This document shows positions 49,833-58,426 of a stretch of DNA of 64,000 nt, one piece after another. Under the pieces are notes generated by a model. It ran no database searches and had not been told where the DNA came from. It worked only from the letters and a program-made list of their open reading frames with translations. The stretch is taken from NCBI RefSeq assembly GCF_030811595.1, contig NZ_JAUSRB010000002.1, forward strand, positions 1,798,001 through 1,862,000, in the 5' to 3' direction. Made by a program: the position numbers and the translations under genes. Within the stretch, counting starts at the first letter, position 1, and each line of letters opens with the position of its first letter. The DNA comes from Streptosporangium brasiliense. Its GTDB lineage: Bacteria; Actinomycetota; Actinomycetes; Streptosporangiales; Streptosporangiaceae.

Positions 49833-50369
49833 GTGGCTGAGAAGTTGATCGCGAACCTGAAGACCAACCGCGGCACCGTGAAGATCCAGCTCTTCCCGGA
49901 CCACGCGCCCAAGACCGTGCGCAACTTCGTCGAGCTGGCCGAGGGCACCCGGGAGTGGGTGAACCCGCAGACCGGCGAGAAGACCACCGACAAGCTCTAC
50001 GACGGGACGATCTTCCACCGGGTCATCGACGGCTTCATGATCCAGGGCGGCGACCCGCTCGGCCAGGGCACCGGCGGCCCGGGCTACAAGTTCGACGACG
50101 AGATCCACCCCGACCTCTACTTCAACCGTCCCTACCTGCTCGCCATGGCCAACGCCGGCATCCAGTTCGGCAAGGGCACCAACGGCTCGCAGTTCTTCAT
50201 CACGGTGGTGCCCACGCCGCACCTCAACGGCAAGCACTCCATCTTCGGCGAGGTCGTCGAGGGTCAGGACGTCGTCGACGCCATCATCAAGACCGACACC
50301 GACGCCCGTGACCGGCCCAAGGACCCGGTCGTGCTGGAGTCGGTCACCATCGACCGCGTCCAGGGCTGA
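49833..50369 (+). CDS. Peptidyl-prolyl cis-trans isomerase (cyclophilin)
   Basis: A 178-residue cyclophilin. [33 protein letters not shown] (catalytic Arg and the Phe-Met-Gln of the active site), [22 protein letters not shown] and GQDVVDAI are all present. It catalyses proline isomerisation in the cytoplasm; no signal peptide is present. It starts with GTG. Its place before rhomboid and crgA is the conserved actinomycete order. Confidence 0.95.
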   Translation: MAEKLIANLKTNRGTVKIQLFPDHAPKTVRNFVELAEGTREWVNPQTGEKTTDKLYDGTIFHRVIDGFMIQGGDPLGQGTGGPGYKFDDEIHPDLYFNRPYLLAMANAGIQFGKGTNGSQFFITVVPTPHLNGKHSIFGEVVEGQDVVDAIIKTDTDARDRPKDPVVLESVTIDRVQG

Positions 50370-50489
50370 CGCCCGCGGAGCGGCGGTCTCCGCGAGGAGG
50401 CCGCCGTTTCACGTGCCCGGACACTCAGGATCATGAATAGGCTGGCAGTCTGTGGATAACAGCACGGTCGAAGGGGCCAGCGAGACGCC

Positions 50490-51368
50490 ATGACCACCCA
50501 GCCACCCAGCGAGCCTGACACCGCCGCCGTTCCCACGTGCTATCGGCACCCCGGCCGTGAGACCTATGTGCGCTGCCAGCGCTGCGATCGTCCCATCTGT
50601 CCCGACTGCATGCGTGACGCCTCTGTCGGCTTCCAGTGCCCCGAGTGCGTGTCCCAGGGCAACAAGACGGTACGGCAGGCACAGTCGGTCTTCGGCGGCC
50701 GAGCGGTCACCACGCCCCGGGTCACCTGGGCGCTGCTGATCGTCAACATCCTGGCCTACGCCGCGGAGACCCTCAGCCCCGACTGGGTGCTGAGCCGTTT
50801 CGCGATGAGCTCCGGCAACGTCGCCTACGGGGGCGAGTGGTGGCGGCTGATCACCGGGGCCTTCCTGCACATGCCACTGAGCTCGGGCTCCTTCGCGCTC
50901 ACCCACATCCTGTTCAACATGTGGGCCCTCTACGCCATCGGCCCCGAGCTGGAGCGGCGCCTCGGCTCGCTGCGCTTCCTGGCGCTCTACCTGCTGTCCG
51001 CGCTCGGCGGCTCCGTCGCCATCTACCTGTTCGGCGACATCGCGGTGGGCGCCTCGGGCGCGATCTACGGCATGTTCGGCGCGCTGTTCGTGGTCTCCAG
51101 GAAGCTCGGCTACGACGCCCGCGGCGTGCTCTGGCTGATCGGCATCAACGCGGCGCTGACCTTCGTCATCTCCAACATCAGCTGGCAGGGACACCTGGGC
51201 GGCCTGATCACCGGCGCCCTGGTGAGCGGGATCCTCGCCTACGCCCCGCCGAAGAGCCGCAACGCGGTCCAGTGGGGAGGCTGCGTGGCGGTGCTCGTGG
51301 TGCTCCTCGCGCTGGTCGCGCTGCTGCCGCCGTACGCCTTCCAGGCCGCGTACGGCCTCTCCGGCTGA
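50490..51368 (+). CDS. Rhomboid-family intramembrane serine protease with N-terminal zinc finger
   Basis: A 292-residue protein. Residues 10-55 form a B-box-like zinc-binding segment (CYRHPGRETYVRCQRCD, ICPDCMRD, FQCPEC). Six or so membrane helices follow. The rhomboid landmarks are HILFNMWALYAIGPELE, the catalytic Ser in VGASGAIYGMFGALF and the catalytic His in WQGHLGGLITGAL. It cleaves membrane-protein helices within the bilayer. It ends at a perfect hairpin shared with the convergent crgA. Confidence 0.93.
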   Translation: MTTQPPSEPDTAAVPTCYRHPGRETYVRCQRCDRPICPDCMRDASVGFQCPECVSQGNKTVRQAQSVFGGRAVTTPRVTWALLIVNILAYAAETLSPDWVLSRFAMSSGNVAYGGEWWRLITGAFLHMPLSSGSFALTHILFNMWALYAIGPELERRLGSLRFLALYLLSALGGSVAIYLFGDIAVGASGAIYGMFGALFVVSRKLGYDARGVLWLIGINAALTFVISNISWQGHLGGLITGALVSGILAYAPPKSRNAVQWGGCVAVLVVLLALVALLPPYAFQAAYGLSG

Positions 51369-51400
51369 TCCACACCCTGATGCTTCCCCAGGGTGTGGAT
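51368..51400. terminator. Bidirectional terminator between rhomboid and crgA
   Basis: ATCCACACCCTG and CAGGGTGTGGAT form a perfect 12-bp stem with a 9-nt loop, starting at the rhomboid stop; AAATTCT follows. The embedded TGTGGATAA looks like a DnaA box but is part of this stem. Confidence 0.75.
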
Positions 51401-51417
51401 AAATTCTGTGGAAAAAA

Positions 51418-51663
51418 CTAACGCCAGCGGGTGGACAACACCACACCGAAGATGATGAAAGCGAACCCGATCAGCAGGTTCCAGTTGGTGAGGGCGCCGA
51501 TGAAGGGCGCGTTGGGCGCCACGTAGTAGACGGCGATCCACAGGATCCCGATGATCCAGGAGGCCACCATGACCGGCGCCAGCCAGCGCGGGCTCATCTT
51601 GACCTGCTGGGTCGTCTGCGGCGGGGTGTAGACCGCCTTCTTACGAGTCTTGGGCTTGGGCAC
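51418..51663 (-). CDS. crgA: Cell-division protein CrgA
   Basis: An 81-residue protein starting with GTG after AGGAG. It has a basic cytosolic N-terminus (KPKTRKKAVYTPP) and two TM helices: SPRWLAPVMVASWIIGILWI and NWNLLIGFAFIIFGVVL. It ends STRWR. This is the full CrgA pattern; CrgA recruits FtsI/FtsQ-type proteins and affects FtsZ-ring timing at septa. It is convergent with the rhomboid gene, in its usual place before the sortase. Confidence 0.93.
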   Translation of the reverse strand: MPKPKTRKKAVYTPPQTTQQVKMSPRWLAPVMVASWIIGILWIAVYYVAPNAPFIGALTNWNLLIGFAFIIFGVVLSTRWR

Positions 51664-51872
51664 TGGGGTCTCTCCTGCGTCGACCCTGCGCGATCCGGAT
51701 CGCGCGCAGGGTGTGTCAGCTAGCGTAATCGCTGGTGGGCGAAGACCCGAGTAAGAATAGTCGGCACACACGGGACATGGCGATCCCAGAAGGGATCATC
51801 ACAGCGCAAACCTTGGGCCAACCGCGCGGTCCATACCCGTCCGGGATGATCTGCCGTCATTAGCCTGAGCCC

Positions 51873-52502
51873 ATGAGAGCCGCCCTGAGAACGTTCGGGG
51901 AGCTGAGCATCACCGCAGGGGTGATCATTCTGCTCTTCTGTGCATATCTCCTCTGGGGGACCGGTACCTACACGGTCCAGCAGCAGACAGTGCTGCGCGG
52001 GCAGCTCCTCAAGGAGTTCGCCGAGGAGCGGAAAGAGCCCGCCGGGCCCGGCCGGATCCGGCTCGGCGGGGCGATGGCGCTGCTGAGCATCCCCCGGTTC
52101 GGAGACGACTACGGCTACGCCGTCGTGGAGGGGGTCGGCTTCGACCAGTTGCGGATGGGTCCGGGCCACTATCCCGGCTCCGCCATGCCAGGAAAGACTG
52201 GAAATTTCGTGCTTTCGGGGCATCGGACCACCTACGCCGCGCCCTTCAACCGGATCGACGAGCTCCGCCGGGGCGACGAGATCGTGGTCGACGCCCGCGA
52301 GGCCCGCTACACCTACCGGGTCACCGGCACCCGCGTCGTCGAACCGACCGAGGTCGGAGTCATCGCCCCGGTCCCCGGCCAGCCCGGCCGCAAGCCCACC
52401 AGGGCCCTCATCACCCTGTCCACCTGTCACCCGGAGTACTCCGCCGCGCAGCGGCTCATCGTCTTCGGGGAACTGGACGAGAGTGAGGACCGTCGCAGAT
52501 GA
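51873..52502 (+). CDS. Class E sortase
   Basis: A 209-residue sortase. An N-terminal TM helix (LSITAGVIILLFCAYLLW) anchors it, with the catalytic barrel outside. The catalytic His is in NFVLSGHRTTYAAPF, the Cys in LITLSTCHPEY, and the Arg in AAQRLIVFGEL. Class E enzymes link LAxTG-type surface proteins to peptidoglycan. It is followed by a small TM protein and TrpG/PabA in one compact unit. No LAxTG substrate was seen in this window. Confidence 0.92.
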   Translation: MRAALRTFGELSITAGVIILLFCAYLLWGTGTYTVQQQTVLRGQLLKEFAEERKEPAGPGRIRLGGAMALLSIPRFGDDYGYAVVEGVGFDQLRMGPGHYPGSAMPGKTGNFVLSGHRTTYAAPFNRIDELRRGDEIVVDAREARYTYRVTGTRVVEPTEVGVIAPVPGQPGRKPTRALITLSTCHPEYSAAQRLIVFGELDESEDRRR

Positions 52503-52512
52503 GGAGAGTCCC

Positions 52513-52668
52513 ATGTACGGCTGGATCTGGCGGCTGTTCCCCGGCGGCCCGGCGGCCAAGGTGTTCGTCGCGGTGGTGCTGGCGGGGCTGGCGGCGGCCG
52601 TACTCTGGTATGTCGTGTTCCCCTGGCTCGAACCCCGCGTCTCCTTCGACCACACCACGGTGGGCTGA
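52513..52668 (+). CDS. Small single-TM membrane protein
   Basis: A 51-residue protein too short for most pipelines: MYGWIWRLFPGG, a TM helix AAKVFVAVVLAGLAAAVLWY, and a short acidic external end EPRVSFDHTT. The ATG follows GAGGAG. Its stop codon overlaps the next start (TGATG). The same small gene commonly lies between sortase E and the amidotransferase in actinomycetes. Function is unknown; possibly a sortase-associated subunit. Confidence 0.8.
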   Translation: MYGWIWRLFPGGPAAKVFVAVVLAGLAAAVLWYVVFPWLEPRVSFDHTTVG

Positions 52669-53240
52669 TGGCCCGCATCCTGGTCGTGGACAACCACGAC
52701 AGCTTCGTCCACACCATCGTCCAATACCTCCGTGAGCTCGGCGCCACCTGCGACGTGCGCCCACGCGACCACGTCGTGCCCGAGGACGCGACGGGTTTCG
52801 ACGGGGTCCTGATCAGCCCGGGGCCCGGCACCCCCGAGGACGCCGGGGTGAGCGTCCCGCTCGTCGGTCACTGCGAGACCCACGGCATCCCGCTGCTCGG
52901 CGTCTGCCTCGGCCACCAGGCCATCGCGGTCGCCCACGGCGCCACCGTGGCGCGGGCTCCGGAGCTGATGCACGGCCGGACCAGCGCGATCACGCACGAC
53001 GGCCGCGGCGTCTTCGCCGGGCTGCCGTCCCCGGTGACCATGACGCGCTACCACTCGCTGGCCGTGGTGCCGGAGACGGTCCCGGAGATTCTGGAGATCA
53101 CCGCGACCACCGGCGACGGCCTGGTCATGGGCCTGCGCCACCGCACCGCGCCCGTCGAGGGCGTGCAGTTCCACCCCGAATCGGTGATCTCCGAACACGG
53201 CCACGGACTGCTCGGAAATTGGCTCGCGGGAATCGTGTAA
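52668..53240 (+). CDS. Glutamine amidotransferase of anthranilate/aminodeoxychorismate synthase (TrpG/PabA)
   Basis: A 190-residue class I glutamine amidotransferase. The nucleophile Cys is in LLGVCLGHQAIAV, the oxyanion Gly in LISPGPGTPEDAG, and His and Glu in VEGVQFHPESV. It supplies ammonia to a TrpE- or PabB-type synthase for anthranilate or 4-amino-4-deoxychorismate. No such partner lies nearby. This origin-proximal position is the conserved site of the actinobacterial PabA/TrpG paralogue. Confidence 0.93.
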   Translation: MARILVVDNHDSFVHTIVQYLRELGATCDVRPRDHVVPEDATGFDGVLISPGPGTPEDAGVSVPLVGHCETHGIPLLGVCLGHQAIAVAHGATVARAPELMHGRTSAITHDGRGVFAGLPSPVTMTRYHSLAVVPETVPEILEITATTGDGLVMGLRHRTAPVEGVQFHPESVISEHGHGLLGNWLAGIV

Positions 53241-53270
53241 CGCCACGACCGTCTTGAACGACTAACCAGT

Positions 53271-53309
53271 GAGCCCTTCCGCCATCGCCCCCGAGTGGCG
53301 GAAGGGCTC
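53271..53309 (+). terminator. Terminator after TrpG/PabA
   Basis: A perfect 14-bp stem (GAGCCCTTCCGCCA / TGGCGGAAGGGCTC) with an 11-nt loop, followed by TCTTCTC. The next 200 bp (53340-53480) are low-complexity GAAGCCCGAGCGC-type repeats with no gene. Confidence 0.8.
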
Positions 53310-53520
53310 TTCTCGTCCCCGAGGACGAGCGCCCCGGACCGCGGAGAAGCCCGAGCGCTGAAAAGCCTGAGCGCTGAGAGACCGAGCCTGAGAAGCCCGA
53401 GCGCGGAGAGACCGGGCCCGCCGGGGACCCGGGCCCCGGCCCCGAGGAGATCGGGCCCTCACGTCCCAGCCAGGCCCCGTCCCCGGGCCCGGAGAACCGT
53501 CCCCCCGTGTTACGACGACA

Positions 53521-53553
53521 GGACGGCCCCCGCCGGGTCGGCGGGGGCCGTCC
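53521..53553 (-). terminator. Terminator of the fhaA-pknB operon
   Basis: A perfect 14-bp stem (GGACGGCCCCCGCC / GGCGGGGGCCGTCC) with a 5-nt loop, 26 bp past the pknB stop. Confidence 0.8.
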
Positions 53554-53578
53554 TCATGAGGCCTTCACGGGCCGGCGG

Positions 53579-55450
53579 TCAGCCGCCCAGGTCGTCGCTG
53601 GGCGGGTCCTCGACGAACGGGTCCTCGGTCTGCTGATCCGTCGGCTGGGTGTCCGGCTGCGGGTCCTCGGTGATGTTCGGGTCCTGGGTCGGGGGCGTCG
53701 CCGGCTCGGTCGGCTCCGGGGCCTGCCCGCTGGAGACGACCAGCGTGATCGTGGTGCCAGGCTGGAGCTTGGCGCCGGCCTCGGGCGCCTGGCTGAGCAC
53801 GGTGCCCTCCGGCAGGTCGCTCTCCTGCTCGACGACCTTGTATCGGAAGCCCGCCTCCTTGAGCATCCGCTTGGCGTCGCCGACCGTGAGGTTGACCACG
53901 CCCGGCACCTCAGCGGCCTCCTTGGGGACGTAGATCTGGACTGTGCTGCCCTTGGGGGCCTGCTTGCCCGCCTCGGGGTCGCTCTCGATCACCTTGCCCT
54001 GCGGGGCGCTGGAGACCTTGGTCCGCAGGCTCGGGACGAAGCCCGCGCCCTCCAGGGCCGCCTTGGCCTCGTCCGCGGTCATGTTGACCACGTTGGGCAC
54101 CTCGACCTTCTCCACACCCTTGGAGACGGTGAGCGTGACCTCGCTGTTCTTGTCGACCTCGGTGCCGGAGGCCGGGTCGGTGTCGATGACCGTGCCCTTC
54201 TCCAGCTCCTCGTCGTATTTGTCGACCCGCTTGACCTTCAGACCCAGCCCTTCCAGCGTCTTGGTCGCCGAGGCCGCGGTCTGCGAGGTCAGTGACGGGA
54301 TCTTGACCTTGCTGCCGGCGGTGGAGTCGCCGGGGGAGCTCAGGAACATGTAGCCCACGCCGATGAAGGCACCGATGACCAGCAGCGGGACCAGGATCCA
54401 CGCGGCGGTCTTGACCGCGGTGTTGCCCCCGCCGCTCTGCTGCCGGCGCCGGCCGCGCTCGCCGCGCCCGCCCTCCTCGGTGCCGTATTCGTAGGCCGGG
54501 ACGGCGGTGGTGCGCTGGGTGGCCGGTCCGCCGGGGGCGGGGGCCTGCTGCATGGTCCGGGTGGCCGCGCCGTAGTTGTTGGCCAGCGCCATCGTCTGGG
54601 CGTCCATCGGCATGCCGGACATCGCCCGCTGGATGTCGGCCCGCATCTCCCCGGCGCTCTGGTAGCGATGAGCGGGGTCCTTGGCCATCGCCTTGAGCAC
54701 GATGGCGTCGGCCCACTTGGGGATGTCCGGGTCGATCTGCGACGGCGGGATCGGGTCCTCGCGCACGTGCTGGTAGGCGATCGCGACGGGGGAGTCGCCG
54801 GTGAACGGCGGCTGCCCGGTCAGCAGCTCGTACAGCACGCAGCCGGTGGAGTAGATGTCGCTGCGGGCGTCGACCCGCTCGCCCCTGGCCTGCTCCGGCG
54901 ACAGATACTGTGCCGTGCCGATGACCTGGGCGGTCTGCGTCATGGTCGCCGCCGAGTCGGCCATCGCGCGGGCGATGCCGAAGTCCATCACCTTGACGTC
55001 GCCGTTGTTGGTGATCATGATGTTCGCCGGCTTGATGTCCCGGTGGACGATGCCGCCGCGGTGGCTGTAGTCCAGCGCCCGCAGGATCCCGTCGACCAGT
55101 TCGGCCGCCCGCTCGGGCAGCAGCCGCCGGTCGGCGCGGAGCAGGTCGCGCAGCGTGCGGCCGTCGACGAACTCCATCACGATGTACGGCACCGGCGCCC
55201 CGCCCGCCACGTCCTCGCCGGTGTCGTAGACAGCGACGATGGACGGGTGGTTCAGTGACGCGGCGGACTGCGCCTCCCGGCGGAAACGGGCCTGGAAGAT
55301 GTGGTCTCTCGCCAGGTCCGCGCGGAGGGTCTTGATGGCGACGATCCGATCCAGCCGGATGTCTCGGGCGCGATATACCTCGGCCATGCCGCCACGCCCG
55401 ACGACGCCGTCAAGCTCGTAGCGATCGCCGAGGCGTCGAGGCTGAGTCAT
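53579..55450 (-). CDS. pknB: Serine/threonine protein kinase PknB with PASTA domains
   Basis: A 623-residue transmembrane kinase. The catalytic domain (about 10-275) has VGRGGMAEVYRARD, Lys in VAIKTL, IVHRDIKPANIM, DFGIARA and the activation segment TMTQTAQVIGTAQYLSPEQA. The juxtamembrane part precedes a TM helix (AAWILVPLLVIGAFIGVGYM). Three extracellular PASTA domains follow (IPSLTSQ.., VPNVVNMTADEAK.., VPGVVNLTVGDAK..); the M. tuberculosis protein has four. An acidic Pro/Thr tail ends it. PASTA repeats bind muropeptides or lipid II and control wall growth. Last gene of the operon. ATG 55450 is chosen; GTG 55459 is possible. Confidence 0.96.
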   Translation of the reverse strand: MTQPRRLGDRYELDGVVGRGGMAEVYRARDIRLDRIVAIKTLRADLARDHIFQARFRREAQSAASLNHPSIVAVYDTGEDVAGGAPVPYIVMEFVDGRTLRDLLRADRRLLPERAAELVDGILRALDYSHRGGIVHRDIKPANIMITNNGDVKVMDFGIARAMADSAATMTQTAQVIGTAQYLSPEQARGERVDARSDIYSTGCVLYELLTGQPPFTGDSPVAIAYQHVREDPIPPSQIDPDIPKWADAIVLKAMAKDPAHRYQSAGEMRADIQRAMSGMPMDAQTMALANNYGAATRTMQQAPAPGGPATQRTTAVPAYEYGTEEGGRGERGRRRQQSGGGNTAVKTAAWILVPLLVIGAFIGVGYMFLSSPGDSTAGSKVKIPSLTSQTAASATKTLEGLGLKVKRVDKYDEELEKGTVIDTDPASGTEVDKNSEVTLTVSKGVEKVEVPNVVNMTADEAKAALEGAGFVPSLRTKVSSAPQGKVIESDPEAGKQAPKGSTVQIYVPKEAAEVPGVVNLTVGDAKRMLKEAGFRYKVVEQESDLPEGTVLSQAPEAGAKLQPGTTITLVVSSGQAPEPTEPATPPTQDPNITEDPQPDTQPTDQQTEDPFVEDPPSDDLGG

Positions 55451-55532
55451 TTCCTGCACTGTCCCTTACCGTTCATCTTGGGTGCCGGTGAGCTCTTGGG
55501 CCACCGGTGTCCATCATCGACCCCTCGCCGCA

Positions 55533-56972
55533 TCACGTCTCCCCGTTTGGCGGCTCTGTGTCGCCGGTGCCGGGAGTGGTGCTCGGTGTGAGGCTCGGTG
55601 TCGCCGTCGGGGCGGTGGGCGTCGGAGTCGAGGTAGTCGGGCTGGGGCTGGGGCTGGGCGATGGCGACGTGGTCGGCCGGGGGCTGGGTTTGACCGATGT
55701 GCTTACCGTAGCCGACGGCGTGGGCGAAGGACGGGTCGGCTTCGCCGGTGGGACGGGCGATCTGCTCGTCGCCGGCTTGGTCCTGCTCGGCCGGACCGTC
55801 GGGGTTTTGGTGATCGGGCTCAGCCGGACGGCGGGCTCCTCCGGCCTGCTGTCGCCGGGGCGGTCGGTCAGGTTGTGGACCGCCAGCGCGCCCAGTCCGA
55901 CGGCGGCGGCGCACCCCGCGGCGGCGGCGATCACCGTCCTCCGGCGCAGGCCCCGGCGCCGTGGGACGGTCCGTGCCGTCCTCGCGGTGGCCGGACGGGA
56001 GTCCCCGGCCGGCCCGCCGGGGCCGGACCCCGCGGCCGGGCCGGGAGGCGCCGGCGGGGAGGCGGCCAGGGCGGAGGTGACCTCCCGCGGCCATTCGCCG
56101 GCGGGCTCCGCCCGCCACCCCGCCGGATCGGTGAGCATGGCCAGGTCGGCGGCGCCCGCCGGGGCGAGCGAGCCGCGCAGCGCGTATGCCCGGCCGGCCA
56201 GCTCCCGGGCCCCGGCCGGCCGCCGCTCGGGGTCCTTCGACAGGCACGCGGTGACCATCTCCCGCACCGCCCGGGGCACGCTCCCGGGCAGCGGCGGCGG
56301 ATCCTCGCTGAGATGCATGAGCGCGATCGCCACCTGCGTCTCGGCGACGAACGGCGGGCGGCCGGCCAGGCACTCGTAGGCGACCACGCCGAGCGAGTAG
56401 ACGTCGGTCGCGAAGGTCAGCGGCTCTCCTGACGCCTGCTCGGGGCTGACGTACTGGGCGGTGCCGAGCACGGTGCCCGTCTGGGTCATCGACGAGCCCT
56501 CCAGCGCCCTGGCGATGCCGAAATCCGTGATCTTGATCACTCCGGCCCCGGTGACCAGCAGGTTGCCCGGCTTGATGTCCCGGTGGATGATCCCCGAGCT
56601 GTGCGCCGCCTGCAGGGCCCTGGCGGTCTGGTAGACCACGTCGAGGGTGTTGCCGGCGCTCAGCCTGCCGTCGCGCGCCAGGATGCCGGCCAGCGACTCG
56701 CCGGGGACCAGCTCCATCACGAGGTAGGCGACGTCGTCGGCCTCGCCGTAGTCGAAGACCTGGGCGATGCCGGGGTCGGCCAGCCCCGCCGCGATCCTGG
56801 CCTCGCGACGGAACCGCTCGCGGAAGGCCGGATCGGCCGCCACGTGCCGGCGCAGCAGCTTCACCGCCACCTCGCGGCCGAGCAGTTCGTCCCTGGCCCG
56901 CCAGACCTCGCCCATGCCGCCCGTCGCGATCCGCCCCAGCGGGCGGTATCGGCCCCCGAGCAACGCGGTCAT
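55533..56972 (-). CDS. pknA: Serine/threonine protein kinase PknA-like
   Basis: A 479-residue kinase. It has ATGGMGEVWRARD, Lys in VAVKLL, IIHRDIKPGNLLV, DFGIARAL and the TMTQTGTVLGTAQYVSPEQA activation loop. One TM helix lies near residues 335-352 (VIAAAAGCAAAVGLGALAV), and a 120-residue Pro/Ser/Thr tail lies outside with no PASTA domain, as in PknA. PknA/PknB phosphorylate division and wall proteins, which FHA proteins then bind. Its start overlaps the pbpA stop (ATGA). Confidence 0.93.
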   Translation of the reverse strand: MTALLGGRYRPLGRIATGGMGEVWRARDELLGREVAVKLLRRHVAADPAFRERFRREARIAAGLADPGIAQVFDYGEADDVAYLVMELVPGESLAGILARDGRLSAGNTLDVVYQTARALQAAHSSGIIHRDIKPGNLLVTGAGVIKITDFGIARALEGSSMTQTGTVLGTAQYVSPEQASGEPLTFATDVYSLGVVAYECLAGRPPFVAETQVAIALMHLSEDPPPLPGSVPRAVREMVTACLSKDPERRPAGARELAGRAYALRGSLAPAGAADLAMLTDPAGWRAEPAGEWPREVTSALAASPPAPPGPAAGSGPGGPAGDSRPATARTARTVPRRRGLRRRTVIAAAAGCAAAVGLGALAVHNLTDRPGDSRPEEPAVRLSPITKTPTVRPSRTKPATSRSPVPPAKPTRPSPTPSATVSTSVKPSPRPTTSPSPSPSPSPTTSTPTPTAPTATPSLTPSTTPGTGDTEPPNGET

Positions 56973-58426
56973 CTACCCAGCACCGCTTCCATCACGCTCT
57001 TGGCGATGGGCGCGGCGGTGTGACCTCCGGAGGCGTCGTCACCGGCGCTGCCGGACTCGACGATGAGCGCGAGGGCCACCTTGGGGTCCTCGGCGGGGGC
57101 GAAGGAGATGAACCACGCGTGCGGGTCCCGGCCCGGGGCGGTCTCGGCGGTGCCGGTCTTGCCGCCGACGGTCACTCCGGGGATCTGCGCGGCGCTGGCG
57201 GTGCCGTTGTTGACGACGCTGACCATCATCTCCTGGAGCTTGCGCGCGGTGTCCTCGCTGACCGCGGTGCTGAGCTCGGTGGGGTCGGCGCTCTCGATCT
57301 CGCCGCCCTCCGCGTCGGCGATCTTGTTGACCAGGTAGGGCTTCATGACCACGCCGTTGTTGGCGATGCCCGCGGCGACCATGGCCATCTGCAGCGGGGT
57401 CATCTGGTTGCTGCGCTGGCCGATCGAGGCCTGGGCGAGCGCGGCCTTGTCCTCCTCGGGACCGAAGTCGCTGGCCACGACCGGCAGCGGGATCTCCAGC
57501 GCGTCGCCGCCGATGCCGAACTTCTCGGCCTGGTCGTTGATGGCGTCGTAGCCGAGGTCTATGGCGATCTTGCCGAACGGCGTGTTGCAGGACCGCTCCA
57601 GCGCGAACGTCAGCGTCACGCGCCCGGCGCCGCACGCCGCACCGCCGTAGTTGGGCAGGTCGGCGGTGGTGTTGGGCAGGTCGAGCCGCTGCGGGGCGTC
57701 CACCTGGGTCTGCGGGCCGATGGTGTCGTCGCTCTCCAGGTAGGCCGCCATGGTGACGACCTTGAAGGTCGAGCCCGGCGGGTAGGTGCGCTCGATCGCC
57801 CGGTTCAGCAGCGGCTGGTCCTTGTCCTCGGCCAGCTTGTTGTAGGCCTTGTTGACCGCGGCCTTGTCCGCCTTGGACAGCGGGTTGGGGTCGTAGGAGG
57901 GGATCGAGACCATGGCGAGGATCGCCCCGGTCTTCGGGTCGAGCGCGACCAGTGAGCCCTTCTTGCCGCTGGCGCCGAGCGCCTTGTAGGCCGCCTCCTG
58001 CGCCTTGGGGTTGATCGTCAGGTCGACGTTGGCGCCCTTGGTCTTCTTGGCGGTGAACAGGTCGATGCTGCGCCGGATGAGCAGGTCGGCGCTGGTGCCG
58101 TCGAGCAGGTCGTTCTCGGCCCGCTCCATGTCGCGGGTGCTCTCCGGGGCGAAGAACCCGGTGATGGGCGCGTAGACCTTGCCCTCGGGGTAGCGCCGTG
58201 CGTAGCGGAAGGTGTTGTCGCCGGTGTCGACGGACTCGGCGAGCACCTTGTCGCCCGCGGTGATCCGGCCGCGCTCGACCTGGTAGCGGTCGTAGAAGTT
58301 GCGGACGTTGCGCGAGTCCGCCCGCAGGTCGTCCGCCCGCACGGCCTGCAGGTAGTTCACGTTGAGCATGAGCAGGCCGAACATGAGCAGGCAGGCCAGG
58401 GCGACGCGCTTGAGGGGACTGTTCAT
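56969..58426 (-). CDS. pbpA: Class B penicillin-binding protein PbpA
   Basis: A 485-residue transpeptidase with one N-terminal TM helix (VALACLLMFGLLMLNVNYL). Catalytic motifs are in order: Ser-x-x-Lys in YPPGSTFKVVTM, Ser-x-Asn in LERSCNTPFG, and Lys-Thr-Gly in TVGGKTGTAETA. It crosslinks peptidoglycan with the SEDS protein encoded just upstream. Start and stop overlaps (ATGA) link it to rodA and pknA. Beta-lactams would target its Ser. Confidence 0.95.
   Translation of the reverse strand: MNSPLKRVALACLLMFGLLMLNVNYLQAVRADDLRADSRNVRNFYDRYQVERGRITAGDKVLAESVDTGDNTFRYARRYPEGKVYAPITGFFAPESTRDMERAENDLLDGTSADLLIRRSIDLFTAKKTKGANVDLTINPKAQEAAYKALGASGKKGSLVALDPKTGAILAMVSIPSYDPNPLSKADKAAVNKAYNKLAEDKDQPLLNRAIERTYPPGSTFKVVTMAAYLESDDTIGPQTQVDAPQRLDLPNTTADLPNYGGAACGAGRVTLTFALERSCNTPFGKIAIDLGYDAINDQAEKFGIGGDALEIPLPVVASDFGPEEDKAALAQASIGQRSNQMTPLQMAMVAAGIANNGVVMKPYLVNKIADAEGGEIESADPTELSTAVSEDTARKLQEMMVSVVNNGTASAAQIPGVTVGGKTGTAETAPGRDPHAWFISFAPAEDPKVALALIVESGSAGDDASGGHTAAPIAKSVMEAVLGR

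Noticed and set aside
50451..50459. TGTGGATAA, the complement of a consensus DnaA box, with another copy at 51394-51402
   Set aside because: Only two matches 940 bp apart, one inside a perfect terminator stem. There is no cluster of boxes or dnaA/dnaN neighbour, so this is not an origin.
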